Assembly: GCF_000406105.1 (NCBI RefSeq)
Contig: NZ_CM001974.1
Coordinates: 1,642,122-1,706,121, forward strand
DNA: 64,000 nucleotides
Reading direction: 5' to 3'
From: Dickeya chrysanthemi NCPPB 402
Lineage (GTDB): Bacteria > Pseudomonadota > Gammaproteobacteria > Enterobacterales > Enterobacteriaceae
The position numbers and the translations under genes are program-made. The notes below the pieces were generated by a model, which saw nothing but the letters and a program-made list of their open reading frames with translations, made no database searches and was not told where the DNA came from. This document shows positions 17,004 through 25,810 of this stretch, piece by piece (positions within the stretch are counted from its first letter, which is position 1; each line of letters begins with the position of its first letter).

Positions 17004-17810
17004 ATGAAAAATCATAATTTTTTTACTCTGACGGCAATCGCGTTGGCCATGGGGCTGTCGGTCTCGGCGCAGGCGGCCGATGCTTTGCGGGTAGCGGCGG
17101 ACTCGGTGCCGCATGCGGAAATTTTGGCGCAGATTCAAAAGACCGACCCGTCGCTGAAGCTGAAGGTGGTGGAACTGAGCGGTAACGTGAACGCCAACGA
17201 ACTGCTGGCCAGCGGCGATGTGGACGCCAACTACTTCCAGCACGTGCCTTATCTGCGCGATCAGGAAAAAGCGCTGGGTAAACAATTCGTGGTGGCGGCT
17301 ACCGTGCATATCGAGCCGTTGGGGATTTATTCCCGCAAGTACCAATCGCTCCACGAGCTGAAGGAGAACGCCACCGTGGCGGTGCCGAATAACGTCACCA
17401 ACCTCAGCCGTGCGCTGTACCTGTTACAAGGACAGGGGCTGATCAAACTCAAGGCGGGGTATAACGACCCGTCGAAAGATCAGGCGACGCCGAAAGACAT
17501 TGCCGACAACCCGAAAAAACTGAAGATCAAAGAGATTGAAGCGGCGCAGATCCCCCGTTCGCTGGATGATGTCGATCTGGCGGTGATCAACGGCAACTAC
17601 GCGCTGGAGGCCGGGTTGGTGCCGTCGCGCGATGCGCTGGGGCTGGAAAGCGCCAGCCATAACCCATACGCCAATATTCTGGTGACTACGCCGGCGTTGC
17701 AAAACGATCCGCGCATCAAGCAACTGGCGAAGGATCTGGAGTCCAAAGCCACCGCGGACTTCATCGGCCAGCGCTACAAAGGGTCGGTGATTGCGGTGGC
17801 GGGGCAATAA
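17004..17810 (+). CDS. MetQ/NlpA-family substrate-binding protein
   Basis: This is the extracytoplasmic receptor of a MetNIQ-type ABC importer. The 268-residue protein has a signal peptide cleaved after SAQA with no lipobox Cys, so it is predicted to be free periplasmic rather than a lipoprotein like E. coli MetQ. Family motifs include VELSGNVNANELLASGDVDANYFQHVPYL and PNNVTNLSRALYLLQ. It forms a tight operon with the ATPase (3 bases) and the permease. The oxygenase gene in front suggests a ligand other than plain methionine. Confidence 0.87.
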   Translation: MKNHNFFTLTAIALAMGLSVSAQAADALRVAADSVPHAEILAQIQKTDPSLKLKVVELSGNVNANELLASGDVDANYFQHVPYLRDQEKALGKQFVVAATVHIEPLGIYSRKYQSLHELKENATVAVPNNVTNLSRALYLLQGQGLIKLKAGYNDPSKDQATPKDIADNPKKLKIKEIEAAQIPRSLDDVDLAVINGNYALEAGLVPSRDALGLESASHNPYANILVTTPALQNDPRIKQLAKDLESKATADFIGQRYKGSVIAVAGQ

Positions 17811-17813
17811 CGC

Positions 17814-18605
17814 ATGATTCGCATCGAACGGCTGGGGAAACGTTATCCGGGCTGCGAGCAGCCTGCGCTGGAGAACGTGTCGCTGACCATCCCGTCAGGG
17901 GCGGTGTACGGTATTCTCGGCCGTAGCGGCGCCGGCAAGAGCACGCTGATTCGCTGTCTCAATCTGCTGGAGCGGCCCACTGCGGGCCGTATTCTGATGG
18001 ATGACTGCGACATCGCCGGTCTGTCGCCGCGGGCGTTGCGCCAGCAACGGCAGCGAACCGGCATGATTTTCCAGCATTTCAATCTGCTGCACGCCCGCAC
18101 GGTGCGGGATAACGTGGCGGTGCCGCTGGAAATCGCCGGGGTCGGCAGGCGTGAACGGGAAGCGCGCGTAACGGAATTGCTGGCGTTAGTCGACTTGAGC
18201 GACAAAGCGCTGGCCTATCCGTCACAGCTGTCCGGCGGGCAGAAACAGCGGGTCGGCATCGCCCGCGCGCTGGCGGCTCAGCCGCGTTATCTGCTGTGCG
18301 ACGAGGCCACCAGCGCGCTCGACCCGGAAACCACCGCGTCGATCCTGGCGTTGCTGGCCGACATCAACCGGCAACTGGGGCTGACTATTGTGCTGATTAC
18401 CCATGAGCTGGAGGTGGTCAAAGCCATTTGTGATCACGCTGCGTTGCTGGAGCAGGGGCGAGTGGCGGAAAGCGGCGCGCTGCGAACGCTGCTGGCGGAC
18501 CCGCTTTCCCGCCTGCGACAGGCGCTGTTGCCGGATCTGGACGCCGAGCGCGCGTTTTTGCGGCGGCATGGTATCGGGGAGGAAGAATTATGCAAAGTCG
18601 CCTGA
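17814..18605 (+). CDS. MetN-like ABC transporter ATPase without the regulatory C-terminal domain
   Basis: The 263-residue protein carries Walker [10 protein letters not shown] (about residues 38-46), signature LSGGQKQR, Walker [13 protein letters not shown] and the H-loop ITHE. Canonical MetN is about 340 residues and ends in a NIL/ACT-like domain that binds methionine and inhibits transport. Here the chain stops soon after the catalytic core, so this feedback is lacking. It overlaps the permease gene by 16 bases. Confidence 0.88.
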   Translation: MIRIERLGKRYPGCEQPALENVSLTIPSGAVYGILGRSGAGKSTLIRCLNLLERPTAGRILMDDCDIAGLSPRALRQQRQRTGMIFQHFNLLHARTVRDNVAVPLEIAGVGRREREARVTELLALVDLSDKALAYPSQLSGGQKQRVGIARALAAQPRYLLCDEATSALDPETTASILALLADINRQLGLTIVLITHELEVVKAICDHAALLEQGRVAESGALRTLLADPLSRLRQALLPDLDAERAFLRRHGIGEEELCKVA

Positions 18606-19261
18606 GCTGGGAAGACTTTTTCCCGATGATGCTGAACGCGACGCTGGAAACGCTGTATATGGTGGGGCTGGCGGCGTTGTTTACCGTGCTGGTGGGGTTG
18701 CCGACCGGTGTACTGCTGTTTATCAGTCGGCAGTCCGGTGTCCTGCCGCTGCCGCGAGTGAACGCGGTGCTGGGAGGCGTAATCAACGTCGGGCGTTCGC
18801 TGCCGTTCGTGGTGTTGCTGATAGCCTTGATTCCGTTTACCCGCTGGGTGGTCGGCACCACGTTGGGTAGTACGGCGGCGGTAGTGCCGATTACCGTCGG
18901 CGCGTTTCCGTTTTTCGCCCGCATTGTGGAGAACGCGCTGGCCGAGGTGGACAGCGGCCGGGTAGAGGCGATTGTGTCGATGGGCGGCACCGTCTGGCAT
19001 GTGATCACCAAGGCGTTGCTGCCGGAAGCGCTGCCGTCGATCCTGGCGGGCATCACGCTGACGGTAGTGATGCTAATCGGTTTTTCGTCAATGGCGGGGG
19101 TGATTGGCGGCGGTGGGTTGGGAGACCTGGCGATCCGCTACGGTTATCAACGTTTCAATCAGCAGGTGATGGCGGGCACGGTGATCGTGCTGGTGCTGTT
19201 GGTGCAACTGGTGCAGTCGCTGGGTGACCGGCTGGTGCGTCGGCTGGCTGACCGACGGTAA
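18590..19261 (+). CDS. MetI-like ABC transporter permease
   Basis: The 223-residue protein has about five transmembrane segments and the permease EAA loop near residues 140-155 ([25 protein letters not shown] pattern). ATG 18590 has a GAGGAAG ribosome site inside the end of the ATPase gene. It completes the oxygenase-MetQ-MetN-MetI operon. The family moves D- or L-methionine or other small amino acids and sulfur compounds across the inner membrane. Confidence 0.88.
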   Translation: MQSRLSWEDFFPMMLNATLETLYMVGLAALFTVLVGLPTGVLLFISRQSGVLPLPRVNAVLGGVINVGRSLPFVVLLIALIPFTRWVVGTTLGSTAAVVPITVGAFPFFARIVENALAEVDSGRVEAIVSMGGTVWHVITKALLPEALPSILAGITLTVVMLIGFSSMAGVIGGGGLGDLAIRYGYQRFNQQVMAGTVIVLVLLVQLVQSLGDRLVRRLADRR

Positions 19262-19580
19262 TCTTTTTATCCACCCTATCGCTGGCGTTCAATCGATTAG
19301 CTATGCATAACCCTGGGCATAGCACCTGGTTTATCCACTGCGGTGGGGAAAGGCATTGAATAAAATAAACAAAGCGTACGGTATTTATCCTGGCAGGGGG
19401 AGAATATAAAATAAGCAGGTCGGATGAGTCGGGTAATTTCTAGGAGTATTCCATATTCTTTTTATTTCCAGCTTTGCTTTAATCACTCACGAGGCGGTTA
19501 CCTGAACGCTTCAGTTATTAACCAGAATATAAAACGTTATTTCCGGTTAATCGCAAATGACTTGTTAAAGGAAATTCATA
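19262..19580. other. Intergenic stretch with a hairpin after the MetNIQ-type operon
   Basis: GCTATGC (19300-19306) pairs with GCATAGC (19317-19323) around a 10-base loop, about 40 bases past the permease stop, and could mark the transcript end, though no T run follows. The remainder to 19580 is AT-rich and probably carries the promoter of the Lys-rich protein gene. No other gene was seen. Confidence 0.4.
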
Positions 19581-19883
19581 ATGAATATGAAACCTCTGTT
19601 TTTAGGCGTTATCCTGGCTGCTTCTTACGCTCACGCTGCATCCACTGAAGTGAGCGCCAAACCGGTAACCGGAACGGCCACCAGCGCGGAAGTGAAAGCC
19701 ACGCCCGTCGCAGACGCTACAGCAGCGAGTCAGGAGGCGAGCAACAAGACGCTAACGGCTACGGATAAATCGCTCAATAAGCATAGCGATAAAAAAGTAA
19801 TGCATAAAAAAGTCACGACAGAGGAAAAAGAAAAGACGGCGGCAGAAAAAACAGGAAAAGAAAAACAGCAGAACATAAAATAA
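19581..19883 (+). CDS. Small exported Lys/Thr/Ala-rich protein, probably truncated by a frame break
   Basis: The visible frame gives 100 residues: a signal peptide ending YAHA, then a low-complexity Ala/Thr/Lys/Glu-rich tail with no recognised domain. A good AAAGGA ribosome site precedes ATG 19581. Past the stop at 19881 the same composition continues in another frame to TAG 19961-19963 (KITAEKKKNTTDEKKE, then TSAPAKTE). One extra A in the A5 run at 19861-19865 would join them into about 127 residues. It resembles acid-shock-type or other charged periplasmic proteins only in composition. Confidence 0.6.
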   Translation: MNMKPLFLGVILAASYAHAASTEVSAKPVTGTATSAEVKATPVADATAASQEASNKTLTATDKSLNKHSDKKVMHKKVTTEEKEKTAAEKTGKEKQQNIK

Positions 19884-20207
19884 CCGCAGAGAAAAAGAAA
19901 AATACCACAGACGAGAAAAAAGAAACGACGCCGATAACGTCGGCTCCCGCTAAAACGGAATAGTTTTTATTAATTAGCAAAAGCATTACGCCAGCCACTG
20001 AAGGGAGTCGGTCATCACTGAAACGGTATTATCAGGCTGGCTCCCTTATTCCCCCGGCTGGTCATCGTCTGTTTTTTGCCTGATGCAGAGAATAGACAGG
20101 ATGCCCGGCCGGGACTTATTACTCCGATTTATTACTTCCACAGCCAGATCGCGGATACTTTCTTGATGCTTATCACGTCGTTCATCGTCCTGTCTGCCGA
20201 TGGGATA

Positions 20208-20234
20208 CTTCCCGGTCAGTATCACACCGGGAAG
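20208..20234 (-). terminator. Hairpin after the arylsulfotransferase-like gene
   Basis: CTTCCCGGT (20208-20216) and ACCGGGAAG (20226-20234) form a perfect 9-bp stem with a 9-base loop, 10 bases beyond the stop of the gene ending at 20244. There is no strong T run, so termination is likely but not certain. Confidence 0.45.
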
Positions 20235-20243
20235 TGGAAGCGA

Positions 20244-22037
20244 TTAGTGCGGGATGGCGTCTAACCACTGGCGCAACGCGTCCGTGCTTTGCGCGCCGGT
20301 AAGCCGAGCCTGTTCCTGACCGTCTTTCAGCCACAATAGCGTGGGCAGCGAGCGTATCTGTAGCTGTGCGACCTGTGTCAGGTGATGGTCGGCGTCCAGA
20401 TAGTAGCTGGGTAACCCGCTGAATGTGGCGTCGGCGATGACCGTTTCCAACTGGCGATACAGGCTCTTACAGTGCACGCAGCGTTCCGCGCCCACCAGCA
20501 GCAACTGGTTACCGGCAGGCAGCGACAGCGTTTCATCCGGCGTCAGCGACAGGGCGGTGAAGCGATGACGGTTGACGGCGAACAGCTTCGGGCTGCGTTT
20601 CAGTTCTTCGCTGTCGGTGGCGACGCACAGCGCATCGCCGCCGCGCTTGTATGGCCGGGTATCGCTGACGGAAATAACGCTGGCGAAGCCGGCCGGCGCC
20701 GCGCCGGGTTGACGCAGACGGGTGTTGTCCGGCGCCTGCACCGGCGTTTCCTGCGGGCGCGGCAACTGCGGCACCCAGTCATACGGTACCCGGTAGGCGC
20801 GGTACAGCATGTTGGTATTGACGCTTTTGCCCCAGAACGGCGAGATGTATTCCCAGACTATTTCATGGTCCGCGGTCACTTCGAACAGGCGGCCGTTGGC
20901 GCCTTCGTTGATCAGCGTGTTGCCGTTCGGCAGGCGTTGAATATTGCTGATGTACGGGCTGTAGAACCGGAACGCGTCGGTCGGGTGCGGAATGCCGGCT
21001 TCGTACGGCGAATAGCGCCAGACGATATCCAACGTCACCGGATTAATTTCCAGTACCCGCGAGTAGTCGCGCCAGGCGTTTTTCACCCCGTCGGCCGATG
21101 CCGGGTTAGGCGCGCCGTAACCGGCCCAGCCGCCGTTGTCGAACAGCAGAATATTGCCCGCGCCCGGCAACCCGGCCGGGATCATGTGCGCATGATGCTG
21201 GCCGATGATCCAGCCCAGGTGTTTCAGTTCCGGCGTGCTGTAGTCCGGGCCGAGCCGCCACACGATATTGCCGCTCTGCTTATCGATGATGGCGATGATG
21301 TTGGACTCGCGCGCATCCCAGATAATGTTGTCCGGATGGAAACGGGTATCGCCCTGAGCGAACCACGGGTTGGGGCCGAGAGCGGACATCGAGTTGATGT
21401 GCATCCAGTCGCCCATGCCGCCGCTGCTGCTGCGCATGTTGGGATTGCGGTACAGCGCGGTTTTGGCGGCGTCGTCAAAGCCCAGTTCGTCGAAATGGTC
21501 GCTGCAACGCCATTCCCACAGGATGTTGCCCTGCCAGTCCACTTCAATGATGGTGTCGTCGAGCAGCAACTTGTCGCTGATTTTCGGGTTGTGCAGGTTC
21601 TGGTGCGCCAGAATCAGCGTATTGCCGCCGAGCGCCTGCGGTTCCAGCCCCGGCGCGTAATACCCCACCGGATTGCCGCTGCGTTGATAATCGTGGTGGG
21701 CGCGCGCCATCCACTCCGGCGGCAGATCCGGATCGCTGATGTGCTCGTAACGGTTGAAGTGCCAGACCCGGTTGCCGTCCCAGTCCAGTTGCACCACATC
21801 CACCATGTCCTGCATGCCGTAGCGGGCGTCGCGCTGTCCGCTGTGACCGAGGATATAACCGCCCGGCAGAATCTTGTTGGGAAAACCGTGCAGACCTTCC
21901 CATAGCCGCAGCGCCGCCCCGTTCATGTCGATCAAGACTGCGCCGGTTTCCAGTGCCTGAAAGACGGTGTAACCGCCCCAGGCTTTATCCGGGTGATAAA
22001 TCGTGGTGCCGGTCGGGTAAACGGAAGGGTGTCCCAT
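20244..22037 (-). CDS. Arylsulfotransferase (ASST)-like propeller protein fused to a C-terminal thioredoxin domain
   Basis: The 597-residue protein has an ASST-type region over residues 1 to about 430 (YPTGTTIYHPDKAWGGYTVF, LIDMNG, the HINSMSALGPNPWF block and GQHHAHMIP). This resembles six-bladed bacterial aryl-sulfate sulfotransferases, which move sulfate from one phenol ester to another through a His. After a linker, residues about 505-597 form a thioredoxin-like domain with CVHC at 520-523 and the cis-Pro in SLPT near 565. No signal peptide is visible, whereas classical AssT is periplasmic with a separate DsbA/B-like pair. It is 30 bases after the ATPase gene in the operon permease-ATPase-ASST, pointing to metabolism of imported sulfate esters. 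Confidence 0.82.
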   Translation of the reverse strand: MGHPSVYPTGTTIYHPDKAWGGYTVFQALETGAVLIDMNGAALRLWEGLHGFPNKILPGGYILGHSGQRDARYGMQDMVDVVQLDWDGNRVWHFNRYEHISDPDLPPEWMARAHHDYQRSGNPVGYYAPGLEPQALGGNTLILAHQNLHNPKISDKLLLDDTIIEVDWQGNILWEWRCSDHFDELGFDDAAKTALYRNPNMRSSSGGMGDWMHINSMSALGPNPWFAQGDTRFHPDNIIWDARESNIIAIIDKQSGNIVWRLGPDYSTPELKHLGWIIGQHHAHMIPAGLPGAGNILLFDNGGWAGYGAPNPASADGVKNAWRDYSRVLEINPVTLDIVWRYSPYEAGIPHPTDAFRFYSPYISNIQRLPNGNTLINEGANGRLFEVTADHEIVWEYISPFWGKSVNTNMLYRAYRVPYDWVPQLPRPQETPVQAPDNTRLRQPGAAPAGFASVISVSDTRPYKRGGDALCVATDSEELKRSPKLFAVNRHRFTALSLTPDETLSLPAGNQLLLVGAERCVHCKSLYRQLETVIADATFSGLPSYYLDADHHLTQVAQLQIRSLPTLLWLKDGQEQARLTGAQSTDALRQWLDAIPH

Positions 22038-22067
22038 GTGCTACTCCATTTAGTCGGTGATGAGTAT

Positions 22068-22871
22068 TTAGTCAGTGATAAGCGTGGCGTCGGGCAAGGC
22101 CGAGGCGTCCGAGTGAGTCAGCAGCGCGAGCAGTTCGCTGCACTGCTGGTGAAAAGCCTGGCTGTCGCGCTGGCGCGGGTGCGGCAGCGTTACTGTGGCT
22201 ACCTGCTTCAGGCGGCCGGGGCGCGGCGCCAGCACCACCACGCGGTCGGCCAGATAGACTGCTTCTTCCACATCATGGGTGACCAGCAGGGTGGTGGTGC
22301 CTTCTGCCTGATGAATCCGCCGCAGTTCCTGCTGCATCTGTTGCCGGGTTAATGCGTCCAGCGCGCCGAACGGCTCGTCGAGCATCAGAATGCGCGGGTT
22401 ACCCACCAGCCCGCGGGCGATCGCCACTCGCTGCGCCATGCCGCCGGATAACTGGGTCGGCAGCGCGTCGGCGAAGTCGTTCAGATGTACCAGCCGAATA
22501 AAGTGATCGACCCGGCGGGCGAGCTCGCGGCGGTCAATCTTTTCGCTCGCCAGCCCCAGTTCGATGTTCTGGCGCACCGTCAGCCACGGAAATAGCCGCG
22601 GCTCCTGAAACACGATGCCGCGTTCGCCGCCGATGCCGCTAATCGGCTCGCCGTCCACCAGAATGCGGCCCTGATAGTCGTCATCCAGCCCGACCAACAA
22701 GCGCAGCAGCGTGGACTTGCCGCAGCCGCTGCTGCCGACAATCGCCACCAATTCGCCGGGGTAAATCGCCAGCGACAGGTCATCGATAACCGTCAGCGGG
22801 TTGCCGCCGACGCGAAACTGTTTTTTCAGGCGGTCAAAAACGACCACCGGTTGAGGGTGCTGTTGCGTCAT
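22068..22871 (-). CDS. ABC transporter ATPase, SsuB/TauB/AtsC type (locus B)
   Basis: From ATG 22871, with an AGGAG site 7 bases upstream, the protein has 267 residues. It contains Walker A GSSGCGKST, the Q-loop region FQEPRLFPW, signature LSGGMAQR, Walker B LMLDEPFGALD and H-loop THD. This is the sulfonate/nitrate/taurine ATPase class. Its start overlaps the permease stop as ATGA, so translation is coupled. It is the only ATPase of this class in the window and could energise both fused permeases (2560-4146 and 22868-24472). Confidence 0.9.
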   Translation of the reverse strand: MTQQHPQPVVVFDRLKKQFRVGGNPLTVIDDLSLAIYPGELVAIVGSSGCGKSTLLRLLVGLDDDYQGRILVDGEPISGIGGERGIVFQEPRLFPWLTVRQNIELGLASEKIDRRELARRVDHFIRLVHLNDFADALPTQLSGGMAQRVAIARGLVGNPRILMLDEPFGALDALTRQQMQQELRRIHQAEGTTTLLVTHDVEEAVYLADRVVVLAPRPGRLKQVATVTLPHPRQRDSQAFHQQCSELLALLTHSDASALPDATLITD

Positions 22872-24472
22872 AAGGCGTCTCCTGGGGTGCGCCAGCGGGT
22901 CATGCGCTGTTCCAGCCGTTGGCCGAGGGAGTCGATCAGCGTGCCGGTGACGCCGATCAGCAACATGCCGCTGAGAATGAGGGGCATATCCAGCAATTGC
23001 TGGGCATTGATCATCAGGCTGCCGATACCGGCGCCGGACGACATGAAATATTCCGCGCCGATAGCGCCGAGCCAGGCGTAAATCATCGCCAGTCGTAATC
23101 CGGTGAACAGCGCGGGCGCCGCGCCGGGCAGGATCAGTAAGCGCAGGCGGCGCAACCACGGCAGGCGCAGCACTTGCGCCACTTCCTGCAAGGCGAGGGA
23201 GCGCCGATGCACGCCGCGATGAGTGGCGACCAGCATTGGAAAGAACGCCACCAGCGCGATGAAAGTCACCTTGCCGCCGTCGTCGTTGCCGACCCAGGCG
23301 GTAATCAGCGGCAGCCAGGCGAACAGCGCCACCTGACGCAGCAGCGTCAGCGTTGGGGTAAACACGGCCTCGGCGCGCGTGCTCAGCCCCAGCGCCAGAC
23401 CGGCCAGCAAACCGGCGCTTATGCCAAGGGCACCGCCCGCCAGCGCTCGCCACAGGCTGTGGCGCATGGCGTCAGGCAGCGAACCGTCGCTCACCCCCAG
23501 CCAGATAGCGCGAAGCACCGCGCCGGGCGGCGGCAACAGCAGCGCGTCAACCCAGCCGTGGTGGCTGGTCAGTTGCCACAGCGCCAGTAATAACAGCGGT
23601 ATCACCAGCCCGATGGACTGGCCGGCGGGGGCGGCGCGCAGCCGGCCGACCGGCGGATGCGGCCAGGCAATCAGCCGTTGGTCCAACTGGTTGATGCCCC
23701 ATTCCATCAACAGGCCGGTCAGCCCGATAACGGCGATGCACACCAACACGATATCCAACTGGAATAGCTGACGTCCCCATACCATCAGATAGCCGATGCC
23801 CTGCGACGAGGCGAGCAGTTCCACCACAATCAGCGACACCCAGGCCTGCGACAGCGCCAGCCGCAAGCCGGTAAACCACACCGGCAATGCGGCAGGCAGT
23901 ATCAGCCGGGTCAGGCGCGGCAGGCGCGGCAGGCGCAGGGTGCGCGCCACGTCGAGCAACGCAGGCGGAACGTCGCGTACCCCGCGCTGGCTATGCAGCG
24001 TGACCGGTACGATCACCGCTTTGATCAGCACCGCCAGTTTGAGGCCGTCGTCGATGCCGAACAGCACCATAAACAGAGGGATCCACCCGAGCGTGGGGAT
24101 TTGGGCCAGCGCATAAATGGTGGGATACAGCAGCCGTTCCGCCCGCACCGAGGCGCCCATCAGCGCGCCCAGCAGCGTTCCGGCCAGCACGCCGGCGGCA
24201 AGCCCGTTGACCAGACGATGCAGGCTAGTCAACAACTGACCGAGCAAATCGCCCTGCAACAGGGTAAGGGCGGTTGTCATAACCTGCGACGGGGCAGGCA
24301 GAATTTGCGGCGGCATCCATCCCCGTTGGCTACTGAGGGTCCATAACGAGAGTACGATCAACGGCAGCAGCACCGGTGCGGCGATGCGCTGAGTGTGACG
24401 CGACGCAAGCGAGTATGCCGACGGTAGGCTTTTTACCGCCCAGGGTTTAGGCATGACCAAAGGCTTATTCAT
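22868..24472 (-). CDS. ABC transporter permease with two fused SsuC-type domains (locus B)
   Basis: The protein has 534 residues from ATG 24472; the frame could begin at TTG 24484. Two permease halves are in tandem, with EAA-type loops near residues 165-190 and 435-460, the same unusual fusion as at 2560-4146 and as in AtsB. Shared stretches such as QIPTLGWIPLFM and SQAWVSLIVVELLASSQGIGYLM match the locus A protein closely, so the two arose by duplication or came in together. It is first in the operon permease-ATPase-ASST and divergent from the binding-protein gene. Confidence 0.88.
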   Translation of the reverse strand: MNKPLVMPKPWAVKSLPSAYSLASRHTQRIAAPVLLPLIVLSLWTLSSQRGWMPPQILPAPSQVMTTALTLLQGDLLGQLLTSLHRLVNGLAAGVLAGTLLGALMGASVRAERLLYPTIYALAQIPTLGWIPLFMVLFGIDDGLKLAVLIKAVIVPVTLHSQRGVRDVPPALLDVARTLRLPRLPRLTRLILPAALPVWFTGLRLALSQAWVSLIVVELLASSQGIGYLMVWGRQLFQLDIVLVCIAVIGLTGLLMEWGINQLDQRLIAWPHPPVGRLRAAPAGQSIGLVIPLLLLALWQLTSHHGWVDALLLPPPGAVLRAIWLGVSDGSLPDAMRHSLWRALAGGALGISAGLLAGLALGLSTRAEAVFTPTLTLLRQVALFAWLPLITAWVGNDDGGKVTFIALVAFFPMLVATHRGVHRRSLALQEVAQVLRLPWLRRLRLLILPGAAPALFTGLRLAMIYAWLGAIGAEYFMSSGAGIGSLMINAQQLLDMPLILSGMLLIGVTGTLIDSLGQRLEQRMTRWRTPGDAL

Positions 24473-24712
24473 TTTTATTTGCAAACTCAGACAAAATGAA
24501 TCGATAAGCTATAAAAACCTGATTTTTTTGTGCGGCGCCAATGCAATAAACCGATAGTGCGCGTGCAAGAAATGCATATGACCCGCTAACCGGCATTGGC
24601 GCTGATTTATGCTTTTTTTTGCTGAGAAATCATGGAAATGTTATTTACGGCGCACCGGTCGCGTTCGCTAGTTTCTCGCCATTGTTAGCGCCTGCAATCA
24701 GTGGAGAAAATC
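24473..24712. promoter_or_regulatory. Divergent promoter region of locus B
   Basis: This AT-rich gap of 240 bases separates the leftward permease operon from the rightward binding-protein gene and must carry both promoters. Given the paralogous LysR gene at 25811-26737, a LysR-type operator is expected here, but I could not fix a specific T-N11-A site. The binding-protein ribosome site GGAG lies at 24702-24705. Confidence 0.4.
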
Positions 24713-25806
24713 ATGCAACAACAAGAGAGACATCGTTACCGTGGCTGGCGCGGCCTGTTAAAAGGCGCGGGGCTGGTGCTGTTGGCGGTCGCGGTGCTGG
24801 GGAATTCAGCACGGGCGCAGGAGGACAAGCCGGCGGAAATCCGCATCGGCCTGCCGGATCAGAGTGCAGGCAGCAAGCCGTTTATCGGCGGGCCGTTGGG
24901 GCTGGCCTATATTCGCCACAGTCTTGAGCAGGCGTTTGAGCCTCAGGGCATCAAGGTACGCTGGTCATTCTTTAAAGGCGCGGGGCCGGCGGTGAACGAA
25001 GCGCTGGCCAACCAGCAACTGGATGTGGCGTACCTCGGCGACCTGCGGCGATTATCGGTCGTTCCGGCGGGTTGCCTACCCAAGTGCTGCTGGGGTCGCG
25101 CGGCTCCAGTTCGTATCTGGCGGCGACGCCGGAGTCCGGCATTACGCGGATAGAAGACCTGCGCGGCAAAAGGGTGGCGGTCTACAAAGGCACCGCCGAC
25201 CAGCTATCGTTCGAACGGGCGCTGAACAGCGCCGGGCTAAACGAACGGGATATCCGGGTCATCAACCTAGACTGGACCGCCGGCAAAGCGGCGCTGGCGG
25301 CCCGGCGCATCGATGCGGTGTGGGGCGGCGTGTCATTGCTGGCGCTGCGCCCGCAGGGTATTCGCATCATTACCTCCAGCCGCGATCTGGGCTGGGCCAA
25401 TACCACCCAGGCGGTGGTGCTGGCGACGCAGGATTTTATCCAGCGTTATCCACACGTCACCCGGCAACTGGCAGCGGTACTGGTGCAGGAAGCCCAGTGG
25501 GCCAGCGACCCGGCGCATCTGACGGACTATATCAAACTGATGGCCGACCAGAGCCAGATTCCGGCGGCGCTGTTTGAAGAACAGTTCCGGCCGGATTCGC
25601 TCAACCTGCAAACGTCGCCGCGTCTGGACCCGTTCCTGCGCAGCAATCTGCAGGACAGCGCGCAGCGCGCCCAGGCCGCCGGGTTGATTCGCTCCGCTTT
25701 TTCGGTGGAGGCGTGGCTGGATAATCGCGTCGTCGATCAGGCATTGACCGAGCTGAAGCTGGAGCAACAGTGGCCGGACTATGACGCCGGCGGCAAGCCG
25801 CAATAG
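24713..25806 (+). pseudogene. Substrate-binding protein of locus B, interrupted by a single-base frame break
   Basis: From ATG 24713 the product reads as a signal peptide (ending SARAQ) and the family motifs KGAGPAVNEALANQQLDVAYLGDL. At about 25044-25049 the frame is lost. The continuation, AIIGRSGGLPTQVLLGSRGSSSYL to the C-terminus at 25806, lies in another frame. Comparison with the intact locus A paralogue (AYLGDLASIIGRSRGL) shows that one missing base, for example GG read as G after CTG, explains it. Otherwise it would be a complete protein of about 363 residues. Either the gene is inactivated or the base is a sequencing error; the rest shows no decay, which favours error or a recent mutation. 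Confidence 0.8.
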
Positions 25807-25810
25807 CGCA

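Noticed and set aside
20472..21905. 477-codon open frame on the plus strand
   Set aside because: Antisense to the ASST-thioredoxin gene; Arg/Ala/Val-rich shadow composition and no recognisable family.
22868..23453. Extended upstream frame in front of the locus B ATPase
   Set aside because: The extension is a shadow of the permease gene. ATG 22871 with AGGAG and an ATGA overlap is clearly the real start.
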